Positions 30,290 through 41,744 of a stretch of 64,000 bases of DNA are shown piece after piece. The notes beneath the pieces were generated by a model. It was given only the letters and a program-made list of their open reading frames with translations, searched no databases and had not been told where the DNA came from. The DNA is from Flaccisagitta enflata (taxonomy: Eukaryota; Chaetognatha; Sagittoidea; Aphragmophora), in NCBI GenBank assembly GCA_965153355.1, contig OZ231127.1, forward strand, positions 57,722,001-57,786,000, given 5' to 3'. Position 1 is the stretch's first letter; each line of letters opens with the position of its first letter. A program made the position numbers and the translations under genes.

Positions 30290-30630
30290 GTAATGCATAG
30301 ACCCTACGGGATTGACGATGGGGTATGTCATCCCCCTACGGCTTACCTTACCAAATAAACTTTTTGTATAAAATGTTAGGATCAATCACTTTTAGGGCAG
30401 AATTTCAGCTTCATCTATTTCCTTTAATTACAAAACCAGCCTGGGATTTGAACCTGGAACTTTTAAAGAAATGAAGTGATCAAGAGGGCTTAGACGTCAA
30501 GTGAGTCAACCACTAGACCAATTTTGGCAGCTGTTTGAGCAGAGCAAATTTGTTTTAGTATATTCAAAAGAATTTTCTATCCACAGAGCTGCCATACCCC
30601 ATCGTCAACCCTATAGGACATAAGCATTAT
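30290..30630. mobile_element. Foldback element with a tRNA-like core
   Basis: Arms ATTGACGATGGGGTATG and CATACCCCATCGTCAA are inverted within ~340 bp. The core contains a minus-strand tRNA-like segment. Confidence 0.75.
30436..30524 (-). repeat. tRNA-derived sequence
   Basis: Minus strand A box TGGTCTAGTGGTTGACTCAC and B box GGTTCAAATCC lie ~46 bp apart, as in type II tRNAs. There is no good acceptor stem. Likely a SINE or tRNA pseudogene. Confidence 0.5.
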
Positions 30631-31418
30631 ACAGACACAGTTTCGTTTCATTGGCGCAAATGGTAGTTAGGATATGAGGGCCCCCGTATTTCCAAGGGGG
30701 GAAGCGCCTGTCCTCGAAAATTTTCCTGTGGCCTAATTTCGAAAATCAATTTTAGCCTGATGGTGAAAAAAATATTTTCTCTCTCAGGCCGATTTTAAGA
30801 TAAAAGTTATGACTTGGATTCAAAAAAATTTATGCGCTTAACTTAAAAATAGGGAGGAAAGAAAAACTAAGAATTTATATGAAAGTTGGACAACATCACC
30901 ACTAAACAAAAAACCAGAAAAAGATATGATGCATATGAAAAAAACTGATTTCTATTTTTTACATTTTCAGAATATCAAAAAAATTGTAACCTTTCATTTC
31001 CCCCATCTAAGTATATTTTCTATCAATTCTCTTTTTGTAGAACTTTTTTTTGTTAATCATTTTTCACAAAAATTTTATATTGCCATTTAATCAATTTATG
31101 TAGTTTATGATCATTTCATTGATTCAAAATATTTTTGCAATATTATTTATTAGATTTTCTTTTTTTTCCAGGAACTTAGCTGTAAAAAAATATAATATTT
31201 CATCAAGCAGCAAAAAAATATACTATATGACAAATCCAACAATATCCCCCATTATACCCAAGCTGAAATAAATGGAAGAGAGCTTTGTAAACCCTCACTG
31301 ACTACTTCATACACACACCACTTCTAGTTTTCTGTAAAACTATACCCATTTTCTTTCTCACTCTTTCCTCTCTTTCCGTCTCTGTCAGTCTTTTTCTTTA
31401 TCTGTTTCTGTCTGTCTT

Positions 31419-31420
<2 letters not shown>
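30631..31420. other. AT-rich unique DNA, no gene seen
   Basis: Only short frames. Near 31250 a repeat resembling the 1.9/3.1-kb foldback end appears (aataaatgga... ccctcactga). Confidence 0.4.

Positions 31421-31490
<70 letters not shown>
31421..31490 (+). repeat. (TC)n microsatellite
   Basis: Pure TC run immediately before type B element B6. Confidence 0.97.
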
Positions 31491-31506
31491 AATTCCTCTT
31501 TACCCC

Positions 31507-32235
31507 TTTTTGGGCAGCGGCCCCGAAGGGGACGATGTCCTGTAGAACACAGGGGGACTTTCGTTCGTTGTTGTTCGTCCGTCCGTGCGTGCGTCCCCCC
31601 ACCTTGAGGCTCAAATCCCAGCCTTGAGGCTCAAATCCCAGCCGTGAGGCTCAAATCCCAGCCTTGAGGCTCAAATCCCAGCCTCGAGGCTCAAATCCCA
31701 GCCTCGAGGCTCAAATCCCAGCCTCGAAGCTCAAAATCAAGCCTTGAGGCTCAAGACCCAGCCTCGAGGCTCAAATCCCAGCCTCGAGGCTCAAATCCCA
31801 GCCTCGAGGCTCAAATCCCAGCCTCGAGGCTCAAATCCCAGCCTCGAGGCTCAAATCCCAGCCTCGAGGCTCAAATCCCAGCCTCGAGGCTCAAATCCCA
31901 GCCTCGAGGCTCAAATCCCAGCCTCGAGGCTCAAATCCCAGCCTCGAGGCTCAAATCCCAGACTCGAGGCTCAAATTCTAGCCTCGAGGCTCAAACCCCA
32001 ACCTCGAGGCTCAAATCCCAGCCTCGAGGCTCAAATCCCAGCCTCGAGGCTCAAATCAGACCACATGTAACGGACAGACGGACGGACGGACGGATGGACG
32101 AACGAATGAAAGTCCCCCTGTGTTCTACAGGACATCGTCCCCTTAGGGGCCGCTGCCCTGCTACCCATCACCTATAATCACCAACATACATAGCAGGGCA
32201 ATGGGTATCGCTGACCACATACACGCCGTATTTTG
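31507..32235 (+). repeat. Type B minisatellite element B6, best-preserved copy
   Basis: TTTTTGGGCAGCGGCCCCGA continues through GATGTCCTGTAGAACACAGG and GGGACTTTCGTTCGT. The same ~70 bp returns inverted at 32098-32155. Between them are ~23 copies of a 20-bp unit (CTCGAGGCTCAAATCCCAGC), mostly identical. The far end GGGTATCGCTGACCACAT is diverged from ACCGCTGACCATCTAACGC. Confidence 0.95.
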
Positions 32236-32868
32236 TATTTTGTTTTTGTAAGTGATGAAATTAAAAACTATGTGTTGTGTGCAACAATTCATCCTATATA
32301 AAACTCTTACTGTAAATGATAAAGGTAACTGGTCTAATTGTTTAGGTTTGAGGATTCTGTAAAACTTTTTATGATTGTTTCCTTTAAAAATTTTATCAAA
32401 GCGTACATTAAAACATATTTATGCTAAAATCTGAGCCTGAGCATGTTCTTAAGATGTTCTTATTTTTTCACCAAATCTGAGGCTGATGTTCTTATAAACA
32501 GTGTTCTTAGACAAAATACAACGTGTATTGCCCTTGGGCGACTGGTTTTATTTTTTTCTGTATTAAGCCACTTTAGATTGAAAATTTTTACTTTAAAATT
32601 GGCCTGAGAGTGAAAAAACTATTTTCACCATTAGGCCATTTTCTGATGAAAATATTTTCGCCATTAGGCGTTTTCGCCATTAGGAGATACACCCATTTCC
32701 AAGTCTAGACGACATCTACTGTACGTAGTTGCCATTTTTGAGGATGTTGTTCATAGTCACCAAGTGTTTATTTATCTCATTATTGTCATTCAAAATGTCT
32801 GTCCTGCCATCGGCTGTCGGTTTGTCTCTAATTGTCCATTTGTCATCTAGTCTGAATTCCTGTCTTAC
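32236..32868. other. Intron or downstream DNA of the M13-like gene
   Basis: No GENIAD-type exon could be found. GCAACAATTCATCCTATAT near 32281 repeats sequence at 5.40 kb. Confidence 0.4.
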
Positions 32869-33050
32869 CATCGACTTTTCCTCCTCCAATGTCAACACCA
32901 ACGTTGAACTTTTCAGCCGCGTAGAATTGGACCAAAGCTTCAGTCATCGCGTCATAAACTTTGGAACTGTCGTTGCTCCATTGATTGTTCTTTTGTCCGA
33001 ATTCGTCGAATTGCAACGTGTCCGGGTTGAATGCGTGCGTTATCTCGTGA
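32869..33050 (-). CDS. M13-like metallopeptidase, HExxH zinc-motif exon
   Basis: The exon is 182 nt: one base, 60 codons, one base. The acceptor is tctccccaaag and the donor GAT G|gtaaga. It begins HEITHAFNPDTLQFDEFGQ, continues with NQWSNDSSKVYDAM, and ends VDIGGGKVDG. This is the M13 active-site block HE(I/L)TH(A/G)F(D)...G..(D)..G.....WW, including the two zinc-binding histidines and the catalytic glutamate of HEITH. The third zinc ligand (ExxAD of GENIAD) lies in the following exon, which I could not find in 1-32868. The gene therefore continues outside recognisable sequence or is truncated. Confidence 0.92.
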
Positions 33051-33289
33051 CTTTGGGGAGAAAAAGATAAAACGACTGAAATTAACGATGGCACACAAAA
33101 AGGGCAATAGTCTACAAGCATTTACAGAGAATCAGTGAGCTAGGTAGAAACTTAGTTAGTTCGTAATGCCTAATGGGGCTTTTGTTAGAGTGAAGTATGT
33201 GCTGGACCAGATAAAGAATCATTCCTATACTATTTTGCTAAAAGTGTATCAAAAAGATAGAATAAGATACCATTTTTTATTGATTTATG

Positions 33290-33830
33290 CATTTAACATT
33301 TGTGTGGTCTCCTTTGGCATCAACTTCCGCCTTCACGCGCTTTCATATGCTTTGGAAAAGCAATTGAGGGTAAGATGAAGTGGTGTTCTCCCATACATTG
33401 AGACTCAATTTGAGAGCGATTTTTTTTAGCCCGATTTTCGACAGGCCGAGTTCTCAGCCTCTTAATTTGACTTTACCATGATTCTATCAGTCTGACGTCT
33501 TGACTGTATTCAGGCCAACCTGGTGAAAGCTTGACGCCATCGTTTTAGCGGCGCGGTGCGCCAGAGCACCACTTTCCAAAACTGGTGTCTTCCACATGTC
33601 CAAAATTCTTTAATGCAATTTTTCGCCGTTTTCTACTTCAAGTAGCAACTTTTGTTTTGCGTGTCACTTCTAAACAAATAATCTTTGTACAATGCGGTTT
33701 GCGCCATTCGATAGACGATATGAAATTCGATTAAGTATCCAGACGTCACCGATTTTCCCATGTTAGCATCATTTTTTTGGGAAGTTTTGTCCCTTAATGC
33801 TTGTCGATATACGTATGTATTCATTTTTCC
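33290..33830 (-). pseudogene. Degenerate Tc1/mariner-type transposase
   Basis: In shifting frames the minus strand shows ESGALAHRAAKTMA, which resembles the mariner block QDGAPAHRA.KT, then WPEYSQDVRLIESW, resembling WPP.SPDLNPIE..W. A C-terminal KRLRTRPVENRAKKNR...S follows, then AFPKHMKARKAEVDAKGDHT, resembling L..SMP.R...VI.AKG..T. The catalytic Asp before G-A-x-A-H-R is Ser here and several frameshifts are needed, so it is inactive. It lies in the intron between the two M13 exons at 33.05 and 33.99 kb. A mariner source would fit the TA-flanked foldbacks nearby. Confidence 0.6.
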
Positions 33831-33987
33831 TGAAGCCAGCTCACTAACTCGAGCTCTTTTAGATTGTAGTGGAATATTTTTATACGATCCTTCTTAGCAA
33901 GTGCTTTGGCTACGGTTTTGCCTGACTAAAATTTGACGAAGTAAACAATCATTACAGCGTGAAAAAACAGTAGAACAGCTGCCCCAC

Positions 33988-34122
33988 CTAAAAACCGCCC
34001 CAACGACGGCAAAGAGAACGTATTTCGGAGCGGCGGCGAGATCGAGTCTTTGTTTAAGCGGTTGTCCGATCGTCTGAAGAATCCCCACCGGAAGCGTCAC
34101 TTCATTTCGAATGTGGGAATAC
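33988..34122 (-). CDS. M13-like metallopeptidase, PVGILQ exon
   Basis: The exon is 135 nt: one base, 44 codons, then AG. The acceptor is ttttcttcccag and the donor ag|gtgggg. It reads YSHIRNEVTLPVGILQ, then LAAAPKYVLFAVVGAVF. Neprilysin has [20 protein letters not shown]...NYGGIGMVIG at this position, and the RN.V.(F/L)P.GILQ and GxV blocks are clear. The split codon AG+T gives Ser before His-Glu, so the usual GHExxH becomes SHExxH. A (GTT)n array (minus strand (AAC)n) ends about 45 nt upstream of the acceptor. Confidence 0.88.
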
Positions 34123-34169
34123 CTGGGAAGAAAATTATTGCGACGATCGACAGTCCATCCATCATGTCG

Positions 34170-34425
<256 letters not shown>

Positions 34426-35378
34426 TACCGTATGTTTATGTGTAACTTTCTATTATGTGTGATGAGGGTGTCTTTGTTTGTGTTCGTGTCCGTGTCCACG
34501 ATCATGTCCAAGTACATGTGTATTTGCGCGTGTATGATCAACAAACGAGGTCTCATTAAATCGTGAGCGTAACTAATTGTAAGTTGTAAGAGAAAATGTA
34601 GTTTGAGTAAGTTTCTGCCTTCAGAGCCGAGAAGCAAGGAGTGGAAGAAGAGAAAAAACATGAATCTTACATCAACGGAGGTAATTATTAATTCATGAAG
34701 TTCTGGTAACTTCACAGCGCGTTCATTGAGATTCTTCTTGCTTTCCTCGTCCCGTCTGGCTGTTACTTTTTCGACTTTTCATTTATCCCACCTTATTTTC
34801 TTTTTGTTTCGACTCTTTTCTATTCCGACCTTTTTTTCGCAAATTGATTAAGTTATGATCTAATTACGTCAACGCTTTGATATTACAGTACTATAATCAT
34901 CATCAATCAATATTAATCCATCACAGCGTATGTTAAGCCGCTCACTGCCTCTGTGAAGTTTTCGGTCACACTTAGTCGCTGACATAGCGATTTTCAGTGT
35001 CTCTTTTCGGTTGTTTTTCCATTTACACAAAGACGCCGGTTGAGTGCCAGAATACAGTGGAGCACCGCTAGAGCACACACGCCAATAAGGCATGCCCGCC
35101 TTAAAGGCATACAACTTGCAGTCATATGAGAAATTTCGAAGTTATTTGAATATCCCATAAACAAGGCAGGACACACAACAAGACAGTCGCGGACGGTTGG
35201 GCCGTAATGCAATAATCGCCCACAATTTAAAAATATTCGTTACCCACCGTCGTACCGGGTTCTACATGCAATTGAAATTGTACAAGCGATATACATGTTC
35301 TTTCAATTCGTCAGCAAGGATAGCGACAGAAACATACACAATCAGGAATCACAGCAGAGAGAAAGGATGAATAAGAGT
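34426..35378. other. Intron DNA, one rejected exon candidate
   Basis: An open segment 34671-34759 is bounded by splice-like sites but does not fit M13 phase or alignment. Nothing else was recognised. Confidence 0.4.
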
Positions 35379-35380
35379 TA

Positions 35381-35988
35381 ACCATGGGCAAAAAAAAAAC
35401 CCGTACATGGCGGTTTTTGATGCCTTTGACCGGTTTGGTTTCAATGAAAATATAAAAAATCGGTGACCGTTTGAAAGATCTTTGAAAGTTCTTCAAATCT
35501 AGACCAAGCAGAAAGTTGTAGCTCAATTCGTTTAGAAATGGCAACCGTTTGAAGTAAGCATCCCCATAATCTGTCAATTGAAGGGATTCAGTTCTTTTAA
35601 TTCTGTCTTTAAAAGCATGAAGAACATATTTGACAAAAGGAAACTAAGAAAAATTTAAGAGAAAATGAAAATATAACTCATTATCTACAAAATGGCGCCA
35701 AGCAGACCTTTTCAAGTCAATCCGTTTAGAAATGGTAATCAACCAAAGTCATTTAGTCCATAAATACAAGTTAGTAAAAAATGTCATATCTGGCAAATTT
35801 CAATTTGATACTTTTTTTTTCAAATTAACATATCTTCTAGAGTTTTCAAGTTAGAATTTCGTTCAACGACTCATATCAAAGATTTTTTGAAGCTCTTTAC
35901 AATGGTCACAGATTTTATGTACTTTCTCAAAAGCAGCGCCAAGTTATTGTAGAAATAAGCAATGTACGGTTTTTTTTTTGCTCATGGT
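35381..35988 (+). mobile_element. 608-bp TA-flanked MITE, copy 1
   Basis: Ends ACCATGGGCAAAAAAAAAAC and GTTTTTTTTTTGCTCATGGT are inverted over ~30 bp and flanked by TA on both sides. It is ~85-90% similar by eye to the copy at 41916-42522. Confidence 0.9.
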
Positions 35989-36148
35989 TACTCCAAGATG
36001 GGAGATCACAGGATTTCTGTGTTTCAACAAGGAGGCATCAAATTTGATGCGTTGAAGATTTCAATAATGGATTTGTATCCAAATGATTCACGCAAACAGT
36101 GGACGCTTTTCCATGGATTGTAACCAAACACCAATCGAAGGGCATCAT

Positions 36149-37065
36149 TTATGGCTGTGTTGCAGTCCTGCATTTGTCGCGATGGGTAAGCCTTAACAGC
36201 AGAGGCATACGATATGATTGGGATGCAGCAAGAATAAAGTTGAAGTAAAACTTCTTCAGTTGGTTGTGTATGGCTCTTAGTATGAAATTGGAAGCGCGGT
36301 AGAACTTTGCTAGGTCATTTGAAGAAGAAAAACTAATTCCTTTATTGTTCACGATTTAGAAAAATGGGAGATAGCTTCTCATGATCCACAGAACTTTTTG
36401 AGAAGACAACAATTTTCGACCTTGAGGCATTGCAAGTGAGCCCGTATTCTTTGCAATATTCTGCACAACTCTGAATCATTTTTTAGAGCATAACGAGTCG
36501 GAGCTAATAAGCACAAATCGTCGGCAAAAAGAATCATTGCGAGGAAGATGCCAAATATGTAGCATCCGACGCAGCAGTTTCTCAGCATAGATGAAATGTC
36601 GACAATGTACACGCCAAAGAATTCCGGAGAGTTAATACCACCTTACTTTATTCCAAGTGGAATACTGAAGCTTTTACTAGTTTCTTTTTCCCATTTGACT
36701 TGACATGTCAGGTTCAAATACCAATAAACAAGGCACATAAGAATGCAGAGAGGAACGCGACGATCAATTAGCTTAGAGAATAGACCAAAGTGAGAGATGC
36801 GATCAAACGCTTTTGTACAGTCTAAGAATGCTGCATAGACATTCGAGCCTTTATCATTAAAATGATATATGGTTGTCTTTAGTGAGAATAGTGCGTGGTT
36901 TGTACTCGTCTTTCTCATTAAACCGAATTGAAGATGATAAAGATAGTCAACGATTGATAGAACAAAGAGCACAAATGAAATTTTCATCATCTCAAAGAAA
37001 ATATAAATCAAATTATAGGGGGGGGGGGCTATTTGGGACACGGGGAATTCGGGACAAAGTGACAC
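36149..37065 (-). pseudogene. LINE reverse transcriptase, broken
   Basis: The segment 37065-36646 reads NHALFSLKTT, then VYAAFLDCTKAFDRISH, the RT motif with catalytic Asp (F-L-D-C/S-K-A-F-D). After an in-frame stop, 36612-36379 continues to MILFADDLCLLAPT, the (F/Y)ADD catalytic box. The segment 36260-36020 then reads CCIPIISYAS and RQMQDCNTAINDALRLVFGY, a C-terminal RT/LINE tail. Stops and frame changes separate the three parts, so it is a dead non-LTR retrotransposon copy. No endonuclease or ORF1 is visible. The clade is not assigned; CR1/Jockey-like elements share these motifs. Confidence 0.8.
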
Positions 37066-37121
37066 AGCTTCTTCCTGGTTGGGATATGGTGCCTAATTTT
37101 TGTCCTGCAACTGCACCTTAC

Positions 37122-37221
37122 CCAGTACTACCACACTGACCAATGACATTTCCCATTCATCCAGGCCTGAAGGATCTAGGAACTTTAGATTAAACCCCCG
37201 GTCATTTTGGAAATGGTCCCG
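37122..37221 (-). CDS. M13-like metallopeptidase, DEW exon
   Basis: The exon is 100 nt in phase 0 to 1, from gttttacactgacag to CTG G|gtaagg. It begins RDHFQNDRGFNLKFLDPSG and continues LDEWEMSLVSVVVL. In M13 enzymes this is (P)VD..EW.....VVNAFY; Asp-Glu-Trp is conserved. The substrate-binding Asn-Ala of the NA(F/Y)Y motif (Asn542-Ala543 in human neprilysin) is replaced by hydrophobic residues. The donor leaves one base while the next exon needs two, so the frame breaks at this junction. Confidence 0.8.
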
Positions 37222-38059
<838 letters not shown>

Positions 38060-38226
38060 AACAAGGCCGGATACACGGCCAATACCAGTCGCGGACGGGT
38101 GGGCAGGGGCGGAAATGCGTGTTTTCCCACTTTTCGACTCGAGCGTGACGGACCGACGGACCGACGGACCGACGGACGGACGGACGGACAAAGCCTCTTA
38201 TAGAGTCGCTAGTCCGCGACTAAAAA
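38060..38226 (-). repeat. Type A element A13
   Basis: AACAAGGCCGGATACACGGC, CAGTCGCGGACGGGTGGGCA, a GACCGACGG array, CTCTTATAGAGTCGCTAGTC and CGCGACTAAAAA. Confidence 0.92.
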
Positions 38227-38387
38227 TATTAGAATGACAGACAAACAGAAGCGGAGAACACAGGGGGATAAAAAATGGTGAGGTGCCGACAAACAGAAGG
38301 AAAAACACCTTTCAAGAGAATAAAATCCCAAAGACAATCACTCATTTTTTCCTCACCTCAAACAAAACGTTTTTTTTTTCTTTTTAC

Positions 38388-38482
38388 CTTAAAATTGCGG
38401 TATTTTTGGTCGACAAAATTTGCGTCTTCTAAACCCAGAGGATGCCCCAACTTGATTTCCACCTTTTCAGCCTTCCGCAGTA
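38388..38482 (-). CDS. M13-like metallopeptidase, KA..I..LGHP exon
   Basis: The exon is 95 nt: two bases plus 31 codons. The acceptor is ctaaaatggcag and the donor AAG|gtaaaa. It reads LRKAEKVEIKLGHPLGLEDA and ends DQKYRNFK. The family block is (E)KA.(A/S)I...IGYPD......L...Y..L. Both splice phases agree with the neighbouring exons. Confidence 0.85.
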
Positions 38483-38574
38483 CTGCCATTTTAGGGCAAA
38501 TGCTTAATTATGTTTTTTTTTTCGGCACAAACTTTCAAGATATTCTTATTTGAAGACCAATCATCAAGTCAGCA

Positions 38575-38801
<227 letters not shown>

Positions 38802-38862
38802 GAACATGTCTCCACACAGAAATCTATGCACTTACGGATTATCCAATCACGTTACTACATAC

Positions 38863-38983
38863 CAGCTCGCTTGGTAGTTTCACTGAGCCATCTGCGACTG
38901 TTAATGTAGTCCGCTAAGGTTTCTCTGATTTGCATGATCATGTTATTCAATTCTATGCGATATTCCGTCGGAAATGGATTCTC
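38863..38983 (-). CDS. M13-like metallopeptidase, exon before the catalytic domain
   Basis: The exon is 121 nt: 40 codons plus one base, between tatttccgcag and GCT G|gtatgt. It includes ELNNMIMQIRETLADYI and ends RRWLSETTKRA. Neprilysin has DLIAQIREVF...L.WMD..TKKRA at the same place, so the Q-I-R-E and T-K-(K)-R-A blocks are directly recognisable. The phase-1 end joins GTA of the next exon, giving TTKRAVLRKAEKVEIKLGHP, as expected for TKKRA..KA..I...IGYP. Confidence 0.88.
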
Positions 38984-39330
38984 CTGCGGAAATATGAATA
39001 AGTTATCGTTGGCATTGAGTGTTTCCTGCCATTATCCGTTTTGTACTACATCTGTAGTCAGTCACATGACAACTACAAATAGGAGACTGAACAACAAGCC
39101 CGACCAGGCAACGATGGGTCCGGGCTGTGTCTCAATGAGTATTGATCATGTGACATATATGGAGAGACAGATGGACGAGCAGACAGGGGGAAAAGGCTCT
39201 CAAAACATGTTGGTTGATCATTTGTTTCAGTTGGTGTGTTTCTACTCAAAAGACACAAACGCAATTCTAATGTGGGTTTTACGGATCGCGATTTTACTTC
39301 ACTCTCCCTAAAAAAAAAACTGAGGCACAA

Positions 39331-39407
39331 AGTAGATTCAAACCCACTCCAAGTTGTCTGATGGCATCAAATGCCTTTGATCTGAATCTTACCAACCACG
39401 CCATCAG
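39331..39407 (-). repeat. tRNA-derived sequence
   Basis: Minus strand has an A-box-like TGGCGTGGTTGG and a B-box-like GGGTTTGAATC. No acceptor stem is evident. Confidence 0.4.
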
Positions 39408-39536
39408 GACAATCACCTGGCCTTATTTTACAACTTTGGATCACTTTATGGGGGTTCAGTTTTGAAATGGTTATCTTATTCGATTGCCTCTCTATAAGAT
39501 AACTCTCCCAAAATAACTTCCAATACTTGAGTGAAA

Positions 39537-39625
39537 GTCTCAATGGCCCTGGTGGTTAAGGCGTAAACTTCTATCCATGTGGAACAGATTGCTTTTGAGC
39601 GTGAGTTCGATCCCTGCAAGAGACC
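39537..39625 (+). repeat. Type II tRNA-like sequence, probable pseudogene
   Basis: GTCTC at the start pairs with GAGAC at the end. An A-box TGGCCCTGGTGGTTAAGGCG and a B-box GAGTTCGATCCC are present, with a long variable region. I could not fold a sound anticodon stem, so a functional gene is doubtful. Confidence 0.45.
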
Positions 39626-39754
39626 AATATTTTTTCAAGAGGAGGGTGGTAAAAATAGCGAATTGTAGAACCTACCTGAAAAACGTGATTGTGGCTTTGA
39701 GTAGAAATGCAAAAAACAAAGCCAAAAACAGCTGAGAAACGCGGTTTTTGCACA

Positions 39755-40045
39755 GGCGAACGGACGGACGGACGGACGGATCGGACGGACGGACGGATCG
39801 ACGGACGGACGGACGGTGACGGATTTACCTGACGGGGATAGACGGATTAATGGATGATGACGGACGGACTGACGGACGGACGGATGACGGACGGACGGAC
39901 GGACGACGGATGGACAGATGGATCGATGGACGGATGGACGGATGGACGGTCGGACGGACGGACGGACGGACGGACGGATGGACGGATGGACGGATGGACG
40001 GACGGACAGACCCTCTTATAGAGATGCGTTCCTGACGGAATCTAG
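39755..40045 (-). repeat. (GACG)n-rich type A-like element
   Basis: About 250 bp of GACGGACG/GATGGACG repeats end in ACAGACCCTCTTATAGAGAT and GCG, the same sequence as in the 115-bp satellite. The hairpin is decayed. Confidence 0.75.
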
Positions 40046-40387
40046 CCAAAAACAGTCCCTTTACCATCGCAAGAGAAGCTAGACAAAGTCTAGAAAAGAC
40101 AAATATAATTCTACATCGTGATATGTCATCTCTCAAAACGCATCCGCGATCCAGGGCTAGATCTTGATGCAGCATCTGGCCATATTCTCCATATTCTCTT
40201 TAATGTAAGAAGCCAGCTCTGGCCCTTTTCACAACATCACAATCTGGAGCAAGAAAGCAATCCCAGATAGCGTGTGTTGGTCGACTTCAGAATCCTGATT
40301 CTCTTTCTTTCCTTTCCACTTTAGTCTTTACTATTATCAACTCATTCACTCTTTAACTCATTTACTCTTTCACTCTTTCACTCTCTC

Positions 40388-40399
40388 TCTTTCTTTCAT

Positions 40400-40466
<67 letters not shown>

Positions 40467-40469
40467 CTT

Positions 40470-40505
<36 letters not shown>

Positions 40506-40515
40506 TTTTTCTCTC
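40388..40515 (+). repeat. (TTTC)n and (TC)n microsatellite
   Basis: TTTC run followed by TC run. Confidence 0.96.
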
Positions 40516-40644
40516 TTTCTTTTTTGCCATTTCCCTATATACATGTTTGTATCAACTTTTTTCCTTTCATCAATCTGACCAGGTAAAAGTAGTAGTTTTT
40601 TATATTCTTATACTGTTTTTTTTTTATATCTACTGCATTTTGAA

Positions 40645-40646
<2 letters not shown>

Positions 40647-40734
<88 letters not shown>
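40647..40734 (+). repeat. (TG)n microsatellite
   Basis: Pure TG run. Confidence 0.97.
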
Positions 40735-40735
<1 letters not shown>

Positions 40736-40844
40736 CACTGTGCTTTGAAAAGAAAATCTGAGTGAAAAATCATATGGAAGAGGGCTTCTCTACATTTTTG
40801 TGTAGCATTGAAATGATGCATATGTAACTAGTAAAAATAAATTC

Positions 40845-41005
40845 ATTCCCAAGTGCTTTTGGAGAAATCTCTTCAAAATTAGATAAAATGAAACCCAGTC
40901 AATAAAAATGGCTATATGTTGGAGCCTATTCCCCAAGTGCTTTTTGAGAAATCTTCAGAATAAAATAAAATGAAACCCAGTCTATGAAAAATAGCTATAT
41001 GTTGA
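40845..41005 (+). repeat. Imperfect direct repeat, ~75 bp x 2
   Basis: CCCAAGTGCTTTT(G/T)GAGAAATC to AAAATGGCTATATGTTG occurs twice in a row with small changes. Confidence 0.8.
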
Positions 41006-41029
41006 GATATAAATCGCTGTATGCAATCC

Positions 41030-41490
<461 letters not shown>

Positions 41491-41744
41491 CATCAAAGAT
41501 CACGCTATCTGGACAGACTTTTTGTTCCTGGAACTTGTAGTGTTGTCTTAGACCAAGAATCAGTATGTTTAGAGCAATCAAGATCTGGCTAGCCTTTAAT
41601 CCAATAGAAATGTGTCAACATTGGGTATAAATAGTTTCTTAACATCTGAAAATATGCAGAAAAATGTTTAAGGGCAATGTTATGGAAAAGATATAATGTT
41701 AATCCCCAATGAGCCACCTAGCCCACAAATCAGCCCACAGTGCG

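Noticed and set aside
31600-32060. 20-bp repeats read as a Leu/Lys/Pro/Ser repeat protein (about 108 aa)
   Set aside because: A 20-bp unit cannot keep one reading frame by design. The frame is an accident of no stop in the unit, and the array lies inside a type B element.
34671-34759. Exon-like minus-strand segment (KKNLNERAVKLPELHELI) with splice-like borders
   Set aside because: It would insert ~30 residues into the M13 core between VVVL and YSHIRN, and its end phase does not match the next exon.
39537-39625. Functional type II tRNA gene
   Set aside because: A and B boxes and a short terminal pairing exist, but no anticodon stem-loop could be folded. Kept only as tRNA-like.
39825-40175. 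Pro/Ser/Val/Arg repeat frame
   Set aside because: Translation of the (GACG)n array of a type A-like element.
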